Shown here in pieces: positions 24,980 through 34,460 of a stretch of 44,290 bases of DNA; the first letter of the stretch is position 1, and every line of letters starts with the position of its first letter. The position numbers and the translations under genes were made by a program. This DNA is from Bacteroidales bacterium (GTDB taxonomy: Bacteria; Bacteroidota; Bacteroidia; Bacteroidales; UBA932): NCBI GenBank assembly GCA_017473705.1, contig JAFUJQ010000038.1, positions 1 through 44,290 of the forward strand. The letters run 5' to 3'. Below the pieces are notes generated by a model. It saw only the letters and a list, made by a program, of their open reading frames with translations. It had not been told where the DNA came from and did not search any database.

Positions 24980-25327
24980 ATGGACAACAACGTACTTAAG
25001 GTCATTGCTGATGCAATGCTTGAGAAGAAAGGAAAGGATGTGGTATCACTTGACCTCAAGCCGATCGGAACAGCTATTTCAGATTATTTCATAGTATGCA
25101 ATGCAGATTCAACTCCAAATGTAGTGGCGATTGCTGATAATGTGGAGGACAGGATGATTGAAAAATGCAGAAGGAAGGTCATCAGGACTCAGGGCAAGGA
25201 GAATGCCTTCTGGGTGATCCTTGACTATGGTGATGTAGTGGTGCATGTGTTCCAGACACCTTACAGGGCTTTCTACAGGCTTGAAGATCTCTGGGCAGAC
25301 GCAGAACGCACCGTGTACGAAGACTAA
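24980..25327 (+). CDS. rsfS: Ribosomal silencing factor RsfS
   Basis: Binds L14 on the large ribosomal subunit and blocks subunit joining in starvation. The 115-aa protein carries the family core DYFIVCNADST, a central WVILDYGDVVVHVF and YRLEDLWADA. The first gene of the operon with ftsH (11 bases downstream) and cdsA. Confidence 0.96.
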   Translation: MDNNVLKVIADAMLEKKGKDVVSLDLKPIGTAISDYFIVCNADSTPNVVAIADNVEDRMIEKCRRKVIRTQGKENAFWVILDYGDVVVHVFQTPYRAFYRLEDLWADAERTVYED

Positions 25328-25338
25328 TCAAAGCGAAT

Positions 25339-27315
25339 ATGTCAGAAAACAACAATAATCCACGCGGCAACAAGCCGATAAAGATCAGATTCAACATTTC
25401 CTGGATATACTTCATCCTGCTTGTCGCCATAGGCTGGATGTTCTTCAACCAGGGAGGTGCCAACCCTCAGAAGGAGGAGTGGGCGGACGTGCAGAAGCAA
25501 TGGCTCGCAGGAGACATCAAGGAGGTCGTGTTCATAAGGAATGAATATGAGGGACGTGTCACCATGAGGCCGGAGAGGCTTGATAAGTATGCCGAGAAGT
25601 TTGCCGGCAAGGTTCCCGAGAAGTCTCCGCATTTCGTATTCCTGGTTTCAGGCAGCTTCAATGCCGAGGAGATGTTCGGAGAACTCAATGCCCAGCTTCC
25701 TGAAGACCGTCAGGTGAAGGTCGTCATAGAAAATCATGAAAGCTGGTGGAGTGTGCTCGAATGGCTGATTTTCCCTCTTCTTCTCATCCTCATGTGGGTG
25801 TTCATGTTCAGGGGAATGAACAGGAACATGGGTGGCGGCGGACCTAATGGTCCGGGCGGCATCTTCAATGTAGGCAAGTCCACAGGAAAGCTTGCGGAGA
25901 AAGGTGATACGCAGGTTACATTCAAGGATGTTGCAGGATTGTATGGAGCAAAGGATGAAGTGATGGAGATCGTGGATTTCCTCAAGAATCCTAAGAAATA
26001 TACTGCTCTCGGAGGCAAGATTCCTAAGGGAGCCCTCCTCGTAGGCCCTCCGGGCACAGGTAAGACCTTGCTTGCAAAGGCAGTGGCCGGTGAGGCGAAC
26101 GTGCCGTTCTTCTCGATTTCAGGCTCTGATTTCGTTGAAATGTTCGTCGGTGTGGGAGCTTCACGAGTACGTGACCTCTTCAGACAGGCAAAGGAGAAGG
26201 CTCCATGCATCGTCTTCATCGACGAGATTGATGCTGTCGGACGTGCAAGAAGCAAGAACGGCGGATTCTCTTCGAACGACGAGCGCGAGAACACTCTCAA
26301 TCAGCTCCTTACAGAGATGGACGGATTCGGAACAAATTCCGGAGTCATCATCCTCGCAGCAACCAACCGCGCTGATATCCTTGACAAGGCGCTTATGCGT
26401 GCCGGACGTTTCGACCGTCAGATACATGTGGAGCTTCCTGACCTCAAGGAGAGGGAAGAGATTTTCCAGGTGCATCTGAGAAACCTCAAGCTTGCTGATG
26501 ACTTTGATCTGGAGTTCCTTGCGAAACATACTCCGGGATTCTCAGGAGCAGACATTGCCAATGTCTGCAACGAGGCTGCCCTTACTGCAGCAAGAAAGAA
26601 CAAGAAGGCAATAGACAAGCAGGACTTCCTTGATGCGGTAGACAGAATCATCGGAGGACTTGAAAGAAAGTCAAAGATCATTACTCCGGAAGAGAAGAGG
26701 TCAATCGCGCATCATGAGGCGGGTCATGCTACCGTAAGCTGGCTTCTTCCGAATGCAAATCCACTCTTCAAGGTCACTATCGTTCCAAGAGGACAGGCTC
26801 TCGGAGCTGCATGGTATCTGCCGGAGGAGAGACAGCTTGTGACAAAGGATCAGATGATAGATGAGATGTGCTCGCTTATCGGAGGACGAGTGGCAGAGGA
26901 GATTGTGAACGGCCAGCCTTCAACCGGGGCTTTGAACGATCTTGAGCGTCTGACGAAGATGGCTTATGCGATGGTTACATATTATGGCATGAGCGATGAG
27001 GTCGGCAATATCTCGTACTATGATTCGACAGGAGCTCGCGCATATGACTTCGGAAAACCATATAGCGAGAAGACGGCAGAATTGATCGATAAGGAGGTAA
27101 AAGACCTCGTACAGACCATTCACGACAGGACTGAGAACATTCTTAAGGAAAATTTCGAAGGATTTAGTCAGCTTGCTGCGATATTATTGGAGAAAGAGGT
27201 TATCTTTGCAGATGATCTTGAAAGGATCTTCGGCCCGAGGGCCGGTGCTCCGAAGGGAGAAGATATCCCGAAGGATCCGGAAGAGATCGCTGAAGAGACT
27301 GATACCAATGAATAA
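25339..27315 (+). CDS. ftsH: ATP-dependent zinc metalloprotease FtsH
   Basis: A membrane-bound AAA+ protease for quality control of membrane proteins. Two membrane segments (about 20-37 and 138-157) flank a periplasmic domain. Walker A is GPPGTGKT (236-243), Walker [14 protein letters not shown] region RPGRFDR-like (RAGRFDR), and the zinc site HEAGH (459-463). 658 aa is normal. A Gly/Asn-rich linker follows the second membrane segment. The cdsA start overlaps its 3' end by eight bases. Confidence 0.98.
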   Translation: MSENNNNPRGNKPIKIRFNISWIYFILLVAIGWMFFNQGGANPQKEEWADVQKQWLAGDIKEVVFIRNEYEGRVTMRPERLDKYAEKFAGKVPEKSPHFVFLVSGSFNAEEMFGELNAQLPEDRQVKVVIENHESWWSVLEWLIFPLLLILMWVFMFRGMNRNMGGGGPNGPGGIFNVGKSTGKLAEKGDTQVTFKDVAGLYGAKDEVMEIVDFLKNPKKYTALGGKIPKGALLVGPPGTGKTLLAKAVAGEANVPFFSISGSDFVEMFVGVGASRVRDLFRQAKEKAPCIVFIDEIDAVGRARSKNGGFSSNDERENTLNQLLTEMDGFGTNSGVIILAATNRADILDKALMRAGRFDRQIHVELPDLKEREEIFQVHLRNLKLADDFDLEFLAKHTPGFSGADIANVCNEAALTAARKNKKAIDKQDFLDAVDRIIGGLERKSKIITPEEKRSIAHHEAGHATVSWLLPNANPLFKVTIVPRGQALGAAWYLPEERQLVTKDQMIDEMCSLIGGRVAEEIVNGQPSTGALNDLERLTKMAYAMVTYYGMSDEVGNISYYDSTGARAYDFGKPYSEKTAELIDKEVKDLVQTIHDRTENILKENFEGFSQLAAILLEKEVIFADDLERIFGPRAGAPKGEDIPKDPEEIAEETDTNE

Positions 27316-28165
27316 TTTTGTCAAGAGAACGATTTCAGGAATAGGGTTCGCGGCAATAATGCTTGCCGCTTTCCTTACCAACAAGTTTATATTCGGAGCG
27401 GTGATGCTCTTTGCATTGATCGTGATGATGTGGGAGTTTCTGAGGATGACCTGCGGAAAGGAATACAGGTATTCTCAGATTCTTTCCATCGTTGCCGGTG
27501 TCACCCTCTTTACCCTTGTGTATCTTTACAGGGGATTCAATTTTCCTGGCAGGCTTGTCATCCTTGCATTTGTCCCTGTCTTCATCCTGATGATAAACTC
27601 TCTTTATGTAAAGGACAAGTCCCGTTTTAATAAGTTTGCAAATCTTTATACGGCAATCATTTACATTGCTGTCCCTTGGTCTGTTCTCAACTTTGCGGCG
27701 TTCTCTGCAGAGGGTACATTCAACGGAATGTTGCTTCTTTGCTTCTTTGCGATTATATGGGGTTCTGATGTGGGAGCCTATCTTTTCGGCATCACGCTCG
27801 GTCAGAAATACGGAAAGAAACTTTTTCCATCCATATCTCCGAAGAAGTCATGGATCGGATTCTGGGGCGGAATGCTGATGGCCATAGCTATTTCTGTCAT
27901 CCTTTATTATCTTGGACTGTTCCCGGTCAGTGGCAAATGCGCGACAGCAGATCTCATTCACTGCATCATGATGGCTGTCCTTCTGGATATTGCGGGCGTA
28001 TATGGAGACCTTATAGAGTCCCAGTGGAAAAGACACTATGATGTCAAGGATTCAGGAAATATCATCCCCGGACATGGAGGTCTGCTTGACAGATTTGACA
28101 GTGCGCTCATAGCGGTTCCGATCGGAATAATCTATCTTGTAGCCTGGGATGTGATGTGTCTGTAG
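27308..28165 (+). CDS. cdsA: Phosphatidate cytidylyltransferase
   Basis: Makes CDP-diacylglycerol for phospholipid synthesis at the inner membrane. 285 aa from ATG 27308; the longer frame reads through ftsH and is unlikely. Six to eight membrane helices and the CdsA signature region SPKKSWIGFWGGML...KDSGNIIPGHGGLLDRFDS near the C-terminus. Next to psd, which uses a later product of the same pathway. Confidence 0.95.
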   Translation: MNNFVKRTISGIGFAAIMLAAFLTNKFIFGAVMLFALIVMMWEFLRMTCGKEYRYSQILSIVAGVTLFTLVYLYRGFNFPGRLVILAFVPVFILMINSLYVKDKSRFNKFANLYTAIIYIAVPWSVLNFAAFSAEGTFNGMLLLCFFAIIWGSDVGAYLFGITLGQKYGKKLFPSISPKKSWIGFWGGMLMAIAISVILYYLGLFPVSGKCATADLIHCIMMAVLLDIAGVYGDLIESQWKRHYDVKDSGNIIPGHGGLLDRFDSALIAVPIGIIYLVAWDVMCL

Positions 28166-28170
28166 CCCTA

Positions 28171-28202
28171 TTTGCCTAATTGCCAAATAATTCGTAAATT
28201 TG
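28171..28202 (+). promoter_or_regulatory. psd promoter
   Basis: TTTG (28171-28174), 20 bases, then TAAATTTG (28195-28202), a full consensus match immediately after cdsA. It lets psd and the next gene be transcribed independently of the ftsH operon. Confidence 0.85.
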
Positions 28203-28240
28203 CACGTTTATAAGGCACATTTACTGCATTTACAATTGAT

Positions 28241-28897
28241 ATGGTAATTCATAAGGACTGTTACGGCACAATTCTGCTGGTCTGGCTCATTTGCGCACCG
28301 CTCGCGTACCTTATTCTCCGCTTCATTCCGTGGAGCTTCATTTCATATCCTCTCTGCGTCATTCCTATGTTCTTCATGGGATTCGTGCTCTTCTTCTTCA
28401 GAGTACCGAACCGCGTACGAGTAGGTGATGACAATCATGTCACCTCAGTGGCAGATGGAAAGGTTGTCATCATAGACAAGGTATATGAGAATGAATATAT
28501 CAAAGGCGAGTGCATCCAGGTGTCTGTATACATGGACTTTTTCAATGTCCATGTAAATTATTGGCCGGTAGACGGTGAGGTGACCTATTACAAATATCAT
28601 CCTGGAAAATACATGCTGGCATATCTGCCCAAGGCATCAGAACTCAATGAACATACTTCTGTGGGCATGCGCAGCCAATATGGTGATGTGTTCTTTAAGC
28701 AGCTTGCAGGTACTTTTGCCAGAAGGATCGTATGTTATGCTCAGCCCGGAAATGTTGAAACCAAGTCAGATGAGTGCGGCATAATCAAATTTGGATCGAG
28801 AATAGACATGTATCTGCCACTGGATGCTGAGATCAAGGTGAAGATCGGCGAATGTGTCAGGGGCAGTGAAACGATAATAGCGGAATTACATAAATAA
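28241..28897 (+). CDS. psd: Phosphatidylserine decarboxylase proenzyme
   Basis: Converts phosphatidylserine to phosphatidylethanolamine. 218 aa, of the short Psd type. N-terminal membrane segments are followed by the catalytic core. The self-cleavage site is Gly185-Ser186 in IKFGSRIDMYLP, where the Ser becomes the pyruvoyl group. VNYWPVDGEV and the nearby HVN are family features. Confidence 0.95.
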   Translation: MVIHKDCYGTILLVWLICAPLAYLILRFIPWSFISYPLCVIPMFFMGFVLFFFRVPNRVRVGDDNHVTSVADGKVVIIDKVYENEYIKGECIQVSVYMDFFNVHVNYWPVDGEVTYYKYHPGKYMLAYLPKASELNEHTSVGMRSQYGDVFFKQLAGTFARRIVCYAQPGNVETKSDECGIIKFGSRIDMYLPLDAEIKVKIGECVRGSETIIAELHK

Positions 28898-28899
28898 AG

Positions 28900-29955
28900 A
28901 TGGAAGAATCATTGATATACATCATAATGTTCGCTGCAATAGCGATTTCAGCTCTATGCTCCACGCTTGAAGCTACATTGCTGTCGACTCCATTGTCATA
29001 TATCACAGGACTGGAGGAGCAGGGAGCCAAAGGAGCCCAGAGACTCAAGCGGTTGAAACAGAATCCTGACCGTCCTATATCCGCAATCCTGTGCATCAAT
29101 ACGATCGCAAATACTGTGGGTGCATCCCTTGTAGGTTCGCTTGCCGCTCAGGTATATGATTCTACGATTGTAGGTGTCCTTTCTACAATATTCACTCTTG
29201 CAATTCTGATCTTCTCGGAAATCATCCCTAAGACGATCGGTACAAGTTACTGGAGGTCACTAGCATTGCCGGCATCGGTGATCATCAATGCCATGATCTT
29301 CATATCCTTCCCATTGGTATGGATTCTTGAGCATCTTCAGAGGCTCATATCGTCAAGGTCAACTCAGGTCAGCGTCAGCAGAGAAGACATTTCTGCGATG
29401 GTAAGCGTGGCCACAGAAGAAGAGGTGATCGAGACTGAAGAGAAGAAGATGATTCAGAATCTTCTCAAGCTCGACGAGATCACCGCACATGAGATCATGA
29501 CTCCTAGCTCAGTTGTCGAGATGGCCGAAGGTCAGATGACTATCCGTGAATTCTACGATTCAGAGTTGACGCATTCACGAATCCTCGTATACGATGATGA
29601 TAACAGCGATTATGTGATCGGATATGTGCGTCGACAGGCTGTGCTCGAGAAAATGGCTGAGGATAAGTTCAACATGACAATCCGTGAAATCAGTCGTCCT
29701 ATCATCTCATTCCAGGAAGACGAGCCGGTCGGAAACATATGGGAGAAGTTCCTCGAGAAGAAAGAGCATATCTCGGCTATCATTGATGAATATGGAACAT
29801 TCCGAGGCATTGTCACTATGGAGGACGTAATCGAGACCATGATCGGTCAGGAGATCGTCGACGAGACCGATGAGGTGGTCGATATGCAGGAATATGCCAA
29901 AGAACAGTGGGAGAAGGCCCAGGAACTTATAATCAAGAACGAAGAAGGCGACTAA
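28900..29955 (+). CDS. CNNM/CorC-like membrane protein (DUF21 plus CBS pair)
   Basis: A hemolysin-family protein, probably for Mg2+ or other divalent-ion homeostasis. Residues 1-150 are the DUF21 membrane domain (FSEIIPKTIGTSYW). Residues about 190-315 are two CBS domains (HEIMTPSSVV and DEYGTFRGIVTMEDVIETMIGQEI, split here only as motifs). At 351 aa the CorC_HlyC C-terminal domain present in longer members is missing, a natural short form and not obviously a truncation. Starts three bases after psd. Confidence 0.9.
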   Translation: MEESLIYIIMFAAIAISALCSTLEATLLSTPLSYITGLEEQGAKGAQRLKRLKQNPDRPISAILCINTIANTVGASLVGSLAAQVYDSTIVGVLSTIFTLAILIFSEIIPKTIGTSYWRSLALPASVIINAMIFISFPLVWILEHLQRLISSRSTQVSVSREDISAMVSVATEEEVIETEEKKMIQNLLKLDEITAHEIMTPSSVVEMAEGQMTIREFYDSELTHSRILVYDDDNSDYVIGYVRRQAVLEKMAEDKFNMTIREISRPIISFQEDEPVGNIWEKFLEKKEHISAIIDEYGTFRGIVTMEDVIETMIGQEIVDETDEVVDMQEYAKEQWEKAQELIIKNEEGD

Positions 29956-29978
29956 TTAGTGATTTAGTCGCCTTCTTT
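29944..29978 (+). terminator. Intrinsic terminator closing the psd operon
   Basis: A perfect 12-bp stem pairs 29944-29955 (the last codons and the TAA) with 29964-29975, followed by a short T-run. Most of the left arm is coding sequence. Confidence 0.85.
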
Positions 29979-30001
29979 CGTATTTATATGGATATGACGA
30001 C

Positions 30002-30137
30002 AGTGGCGGTAGGGTAAGTTTGGCTTGGTTCCGTCAGAACAAGTTCCGACTTCATCCCTCCCACGACTACGTCGCGGGCCCCTCCCGTTCACGAGGCCAC
30101 GGGCGGCCACGCCATCCAAACTTACCCTACCGCCACT
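30002..30137 (-). repeat. GC-rich repeat element A with 22-bp terminal inverted repeats
   Basis: The ends (30002-30023 and 30116-30137) are exact reverse complements over 22 bp. The 92-base core is GC-rich and, read on the minus strand, holds GGCGTGG, GGGAGGGGCCCGC and GTGGGAGGG in that order, as in element B. Along with element B it fills the 515-base gap between the CNNM gene and ispG; the DNA between the elements (30138-30259) shows only a small ATAGC/GCTAT hairpin. Confidence 0.75.
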
Positions 30138-30259
30138 TCAGAGCATACGCAATAGCCTTTTGCTATCATCTTTCTGATATTATGAGCTACAGCTATGGCG
30201 GCGAACCTATTCCTTTGATTATCAAAAGAATATCTATATTTTATGTCGTATTTTCAGGA

Positions 30260-30420
30260 GGGAGGATGGTAGGGATTGCGGAGGCGTGTCCACCCCCGGA
30301 CACGGGCAGGGGGAGGGGCCCGCAAGATACGAGTTCCGCGATAGCGGGACGAAGTAGATTGTGGGAGGGGCCGGAGTGAGCGAAGCGAACGGAGTCCTAC
30401 GCAATCACTATCATCCTCCC
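30260..30420 (+). repeat. GC-rich repeat element B with 21-bp terminal inverted repeats
   Basis: The ends (30260-30280 and 30400-30420) are inverted repeats matching at 19 of 21 positions. On the plus strand the core carries GGCGTG, GGGAGGGGCCCGC and GTGGGAGGGG in the same order as element A's minus strand, so the two are related copies in opposite orientation. The inner TGAGCGAAGCGAAC is an extra feature. No coding content is credible. Confidence 0.75.
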
Positions 30421-30470
30421 GGTGAAACCATTTATAAAACAAGAGATTGACTAATCAGTCATATTGACTT

Positions 30471-31805
30471 TTAGTCAGCCTCTTGCTCTATATATTTCAG
30501 CAGTTTGTCAATGGCTTCATTCTCAGGCACATGGCGTTCCAGAGGCTCTTTGCCTTTATAAATGGAAACCTTACCGTTTCCTTCTCCGACATAGCCCCAG
30601 TCTGCATCAGCCATTTCTCCAGGACCGTTTACTATGCAGCCCATCACCGCGATGACCATTCCTTTGAGATGTGCCGTGCGGCGCTTGACTTCCTCAAATG
30701 TCGATTCGAGATTATACATCGTGCGTCCGCATCCAGGGCATGCTATGTATTCCGGCCTGTAGAATCTTCTTCTGGCAGCCTGCATCAGTTCGTCCACGAG
30801 ATATGCCGCATATTCTGAACCTTCGAGAGATATCTCCTCTCCGTTCTCGATATATGTTCCGGTCAGTTCGACTTCATCGAGTTCCTTGTCGAGTAGACGC
30901 TTGCCGAAGTCGCATGAAAAATCGAGAAGCAGCCTTTCACGTGAAGGGGCTGCGTACTCTGCCACTGCTTTCTTTCCGTTCAGCTTGAGGGACACCATGC
31001 TTGAATGCAGACGTCTTCCATATCGGTCTGACAGGTATCTTGCTACTGGAAGTTCGTTCGCTGGATCCTCTGTCAATGATACGCGTATGGTGTTGCCGAT
31101 TCCCTCTGAAAGCAGGGCAGATATGCCGACTGCAGACTTTATTCTTCCCCCGTCTCCATTACCGGCTTCAGTAACACCAAGGTGAAGCGGGAAGACTACG
31201 CCTTTCTTCTGCATCTCATTGGCTAACAGGCGATAAGCCTCTACCATAACAAAAGTGTTACTAGCCTTGAGAGAAACTACTACATTATAGAAATCATTCT
31301 CTACGCACATATTGAGCCATTCCATGACAGCTTCTTTCATCGCGAGAGGAGTGTTTCCGTACATGTTGGTGATCCTGTCTCCAAGCGAGCCATGGTTCAA
31401 CCCTATCCTTATAGCTGTTCCATTGGCTTTGCAGAGTTCTACTAGTCTGGCAAACTGTTCGCGTGCCTTCTCGTGATCCTTATGGAAGTTTCCCGGATTG
31501 ATTCTGACCTTTTCTACTACCTCAGCTGCGGCTATGGCAATCTCTGATGAGAAATGGACATCAGCCACAAGGGGAGTGTCAATGCCTTCTGCCCGTAATC
31601 TCTCCTTGATCTCTTTAAGTGAATCAACCTGAGCCATCGACGGAACGGTCAACCTTATAAGTTCGGCTCCGGCTTCATATAATCTTTCACATTGGCTTAC
31701 AGATGCTTCTACGTCAGAAGTGTGCGTGTTGCACATAGTCTGTATGATTACAGGAGCATCGCCTCCTATTGTGACTTTACCTGCCGTTACTCTGATAGTT
31801 TCCAT
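30471..31805 (-). CDS. ispG: 4-hydroxy-3-methylbut-2-enyl diphosphate synthase
   Basis: Seventh step of the MEP isoprenoid pathway; an iron-sulfur enzyme. An N-terminal TIM barrel (NHGSLGDRI, LHLGVTEAG) is followed by a reductase-like domain whose cluster ligands are Cys356, Cys359 (CPGCGRTMYN), Cys390 and Glu397 (GCIVNGPGE). At 444 aa it lies between the 370-aa E. coli type and the longer inserted form of plants and many Bacteroidota. Its ATG overlaps the upstream gene by 29 bases, the last gene of the ligA operon. Confidence 0.95.
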   Translation of the reverse strand: METIRVTAGKVTIGGDAPVIIQTMCNTHTSDVEASVSQCERLYEAGAELIRLTVPSMAQVDSLKEIKERLRAEGIDTPLVADVHFSSEIAIAAAEVVEKVRINPGNFHKDHEKAREQFARLVELCKANGTAIRIGLNHGSLGDRITNMYGNTPLAMKEAVMEWLNMCVENDFYNVVVSLKASNTFVMVEAYRLLANEMQKKGVVFPLHLGVTEAGNGDGGRIKSAVGISALLSEGIGNTIRVSLTEDPANELPVARYLSDRYGRRLHSSMVSLKLNGKKAVAEYAAPSRERLLLDFSCDFGKRLLDKELDEVELTGTYIENGEEISLEGSEYAAYLVDELMQAARRRFYRPEYIACPGCGRTMYNLESTFEEVKRRTAHLKGMVIAVMGCIVNGPGEMADADWGYVGEGNGKVSIYKGKEPLERHVPENEAIDKLLKYIEQEAD

Positions 31806-32649
31806 TTCTTTGCTTGTTAAACACCATATCCTTCGCCTTTTTCTTGATCTCAGCCTTGGTCATGCCTGATCTCTTGGTAAGATGGAAATGTGCTCCTACC
31901 GAAACGATTATGTTTGACGGATATGCAAATCTATAATAATACTGGCTGTAGTGATCAGGCTCATATAGCGATGACAAAGAGTGCTTGTACATTGCCTGGA
32001 AGTGAATTTCAACAGGATCGAACACTAATGCAAATCCGGCTCCACCCTTCAGACCATAGTCCCACCTTCTGTCTGTGTCAACGAAGGAATGTCTGACCTC
32101 TTCACTTACATATCCTGTCTTTCCCGGGAATCTTTCGATGCTCAGACGATATCCTGCATAGCATCCGAGCTGGGCGAGGATCTTGAAATTCCACATGTCA
32201 TAGTGGAACTGGAAAAGAACAGGTGCTTCCACAACATCTATCAGAGCCTTCTCAGCTCCTTCGATCTTATATGTATAGTCCCTTTCCTCATTATATTCGA
32301 ACTGATATCCTTCTCTTGCATAGAAGAGACCAGCCTGGAAACCGAAGAAAGGCATATATCCGAACATCTTTCCATATGTTGTCACCGTGACTCCGAAATT
32401 CAGCGGCACGAATACCATGTCCTGTTTCTGGCTGGGATTCCACATTACCTGACTGAGTCCGACGCCATACTGCACACCTACCATAGTGTAGTCGTTTATC
32501 ACAAGCTTCTTCTTGACATCAATCGTATCAAGCTGTTCATCAGATATGGCATCCACGTCCATAACGATGAATTCGTCCGTTACCTTGCTTTGTGAGAAAG
32601 CAAGTGTGGAGAACAATATGGTTATGACTATAATTGTAATTCTTCTCAT
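31777..32649 (-). CDS. PorT-like outer-membrane beta-barrel protein
   Basis: A 290-aa protein starting MRRITIIVITILFSTLAFSQ (ATG 32649, preceded by an in-frame TTG), a signal peptide. Its 8-strand-like barrel pattern (GVQYGVGLSQVMW, FGFQAGLFYAREGYQF, YDMWNFKILAQLGCYAGYRL) fits the OMP_b-brl/PorT-like family of Bacteroidota. Role unknown; located between the Ig-like lipoprotein and ispG. Confidence 0.8.
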   Translation of the reverse strand: MRRITIIVITILFSTLAFSQSKVTDEFIVMDVDAISDEQLDTIDVKKKLVINDYTMVGVQYGVGLSQVMWNPSQKQDMVFVPLNFGVTVTTYGKMFGYMPFFGFQAGLFYAREGYQFEYNEERDYTYKIEGAEKALIDVVEAPVLFQFHYDMWNFKILAQLGCYAGYRLSIERFPGKTGYVSEEVRHSFVDTDRRWDYGLKGGAGFALVFDPVEIHFQAMYKHSLSSLYEPDHYSQYYYRFAYPSNIIVSVGAHFHLTKRSGMTKAEIKKKAKDMVFNKQRNGNYQSNGR

Positions 32650-32655
32650 AATCAA

Positions 32656-34449
32656 TTATTTGAACATCTCTGCAACATCCAGGGCCTGTTCTATCTCTGA
32701 CATTTCCGGTATGTCAATCAGGAAGGTGCCGTCTTCAAGCTTGTAGAATCTCACTTTTTCTGGCTGCTTCTTTTCGAGGAGTATACCTGTGTCGACAATG
32801 CCGTTTCTGTTAAGGTCCTCAGTTATTCGTATCGAGTATTTGGATGCCTTGAGATAAGGGAATGTCAGAGTCTGGTCGCTGTCTACGATATAGCTTCTCA
32901 ACACTTTGTCTCTCTTTTCATTAAGGAGATCAACGATATACTTGTTCTTCACATTTGAAAGCTCAAGGAACATCGTGCTCAGCTTGTCATCCTTAGGCAG
33001 TGACACTTTAACCTCGGTGCTGTCATTGTAGAATCCGTTGATATCTTTGAATTTACGATGTGGTACCTTCAGGAAGTATTCATATCCCGGCTGAAGCTTT
33101 TCAGCCGGTGTGACTGTGTACTTTCTAAGATTGAGCGAGTCCTGTATGACTGTATATTTTCCGATCGACTCCTGTTGGCGTGGGTTTACGGACTTGAAGA
33201 CGAGCGAGTCGAATGCTGATTCGACGAGCGGGTATTTGAATTCCATCACAAATCCATATTGCTCGACAGTTTCCGGCTTTGCCTCGATAGTGAAGACCGC
33301 AAGCGTGTCTTCCTTCTTCATGTCTCTTGAGGACGTCTTTCCAGTAGTCTTCTTCGGTTTCAGCAGCTTGATTTCTTCTGTGAAAGGATTCAACATGCCG
33401 AGTGTGTCAGTCTTCATGTACTTCACATTCAGGAACATTGTATCAGGCTGCGGCTTAGGGTCATTCACCCAAATCTCGAGGCTGTCCTTTACAATGTTGA
33501 ACTGGGTGATGAGGTTCTCCGGAGCGACACCGCGGACCCAGATCGAATCGATCTGAGCGTATGGTGCCATGAATGTTATGTATGCAGTCCTGTCACCGAC
33601 GCGCTCCTTGTTTACTATCATCTGTTTTGACGGCTTTTCCTTGAACACGTTGAGCTCGAATTCTGTCTTTCTTGCAAGACAGCTTACAGTGTCCTTCATG
33701 TCGTATTTCTGCAGTTCCGGGAGAGAGTCTACGACGACAGTCGTGGGTCTGATCAGAGTGTCGATGAACGCGACCTTCTCGGACTCCGGATCATATTTGT
33801 TATTGTTGTTGTCATCTATGATCGCGTACATCCTGTAAACTGTGTCCTGAATGTTCCTGAGGCAGAAGAATCCCCATTCATCAGTCTTCACGGCAGCGTC
33901 AGGACGCTTCAGGAAAAGGGCTGAGTCCGCATGATCCTTATAGAGCATTACGGTCGCGCCTTTGAGAGGCTTGAGTGAGTTGCAGTCCTGAACAAGTCCT
34001 GTCACCATCATGGTGTCTATGACGCTACCTGTCGAGAACACGAGAGTGAAGCCCGGGTACATGTTGCCCTCATTGTTGTCTGCTATCGCATTCGTGAGGT
34101 CGAGGGTATAAGTCTTGTTTGAATCCAGATCGCTCTCAAAATATACGACGACTCCTTTTCCCTTGATCTTGAACTTCGGAGATTTCTCCAGAGGAGGGGA
34201 AAGGAAGAGACTCTTCGGATCCTTTACTTTTACATATTCGTCGAAGACAATTTCAAGTTTTGTCTTCTGGGTCGGAACATTGACCTGATTCAGCGCAGGG
34301 TATATCTTGGTTATCACCGGCGGAATCGTATCCTTGGGCCCACCGGTCGGCGGCGTAGTGGTGTTTGCGCAGGAATGCGAGAACATCAGTGAGGCCAATA
34401 TGCCAAGAACCGGAATTATAGGGAAAAATCTGTTCAGAAACTTCTTCAT
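32656..34449 (-). CDS. Ig-like lipoprotein
   Basis: A 597-aa protein with a lipoprotein-type signal ending SHSC, and a Big_5/SbsA-like Ig domain near the N-terminus (PPVITKIYPALNQVNVPTQ, residues about 42-140). The rest is a series of strand-rich units with Asp/Asn-rich DDNNNNKYDPESE, similar to a calcium-binding loop. Widespread next to relA in Bacteroidota; probably an outer-membrane lipoprotein. Function unknown. Confidence 0.82.
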   Translation of the reverse strand: MKKFLNRFFPIIPVLGILASLMFSHSCANTTTPPTGGPKDTIPPVITKIYPALNQVNVPTQKTKLEIVFDEYVKVKDPKSLFLSPPLEKSPKFKIKGKGVVVYFESDLDSNKTYTLDLTNAIADNNEGNMYPGFTLVFSTGSVIDTMMVTGLVQDCNSLKPLKGATVMLYKDHADSALFLKRPDAAVKTDEWGFFCLRNIQDTVYRMYAIIDDNNNNKYDPESEKVAFIDTLIRPTTVVVDSLPELQKYDMKDTVSCLARKTEFELNVFKEKPSKQMIVNKERVGDRTAYITFMAPYAQIDSIWVRGVAPENLITQFNIVKDSLEIWVNDPKPQPDTMFLNVKYMKTDTLGMLNPFTEEIKLLKPKKTTGKTSSRDMKKEDTLAVFTIEAKPETVEQYGFVMEFKYPLVESAFDSLVFKSVNPRQQESIGKYTVIQDSLNLRKYTVTPAEKLQPGYEYFLKVPHRKFKDINGFYNDSTEVKVSLPKDDKLSTMFLELSNVKNKYIVDLLNEKRDKVLRSYIVDSDQTLTFPYLKASKYSIRITEDLNRNGIVDTGILLEKKQPEKVRFYKLEDGTFLIDIPEMSEIEQALDVAEMFK

Positions 34450-34460
34450 TCTCTTTCGTA

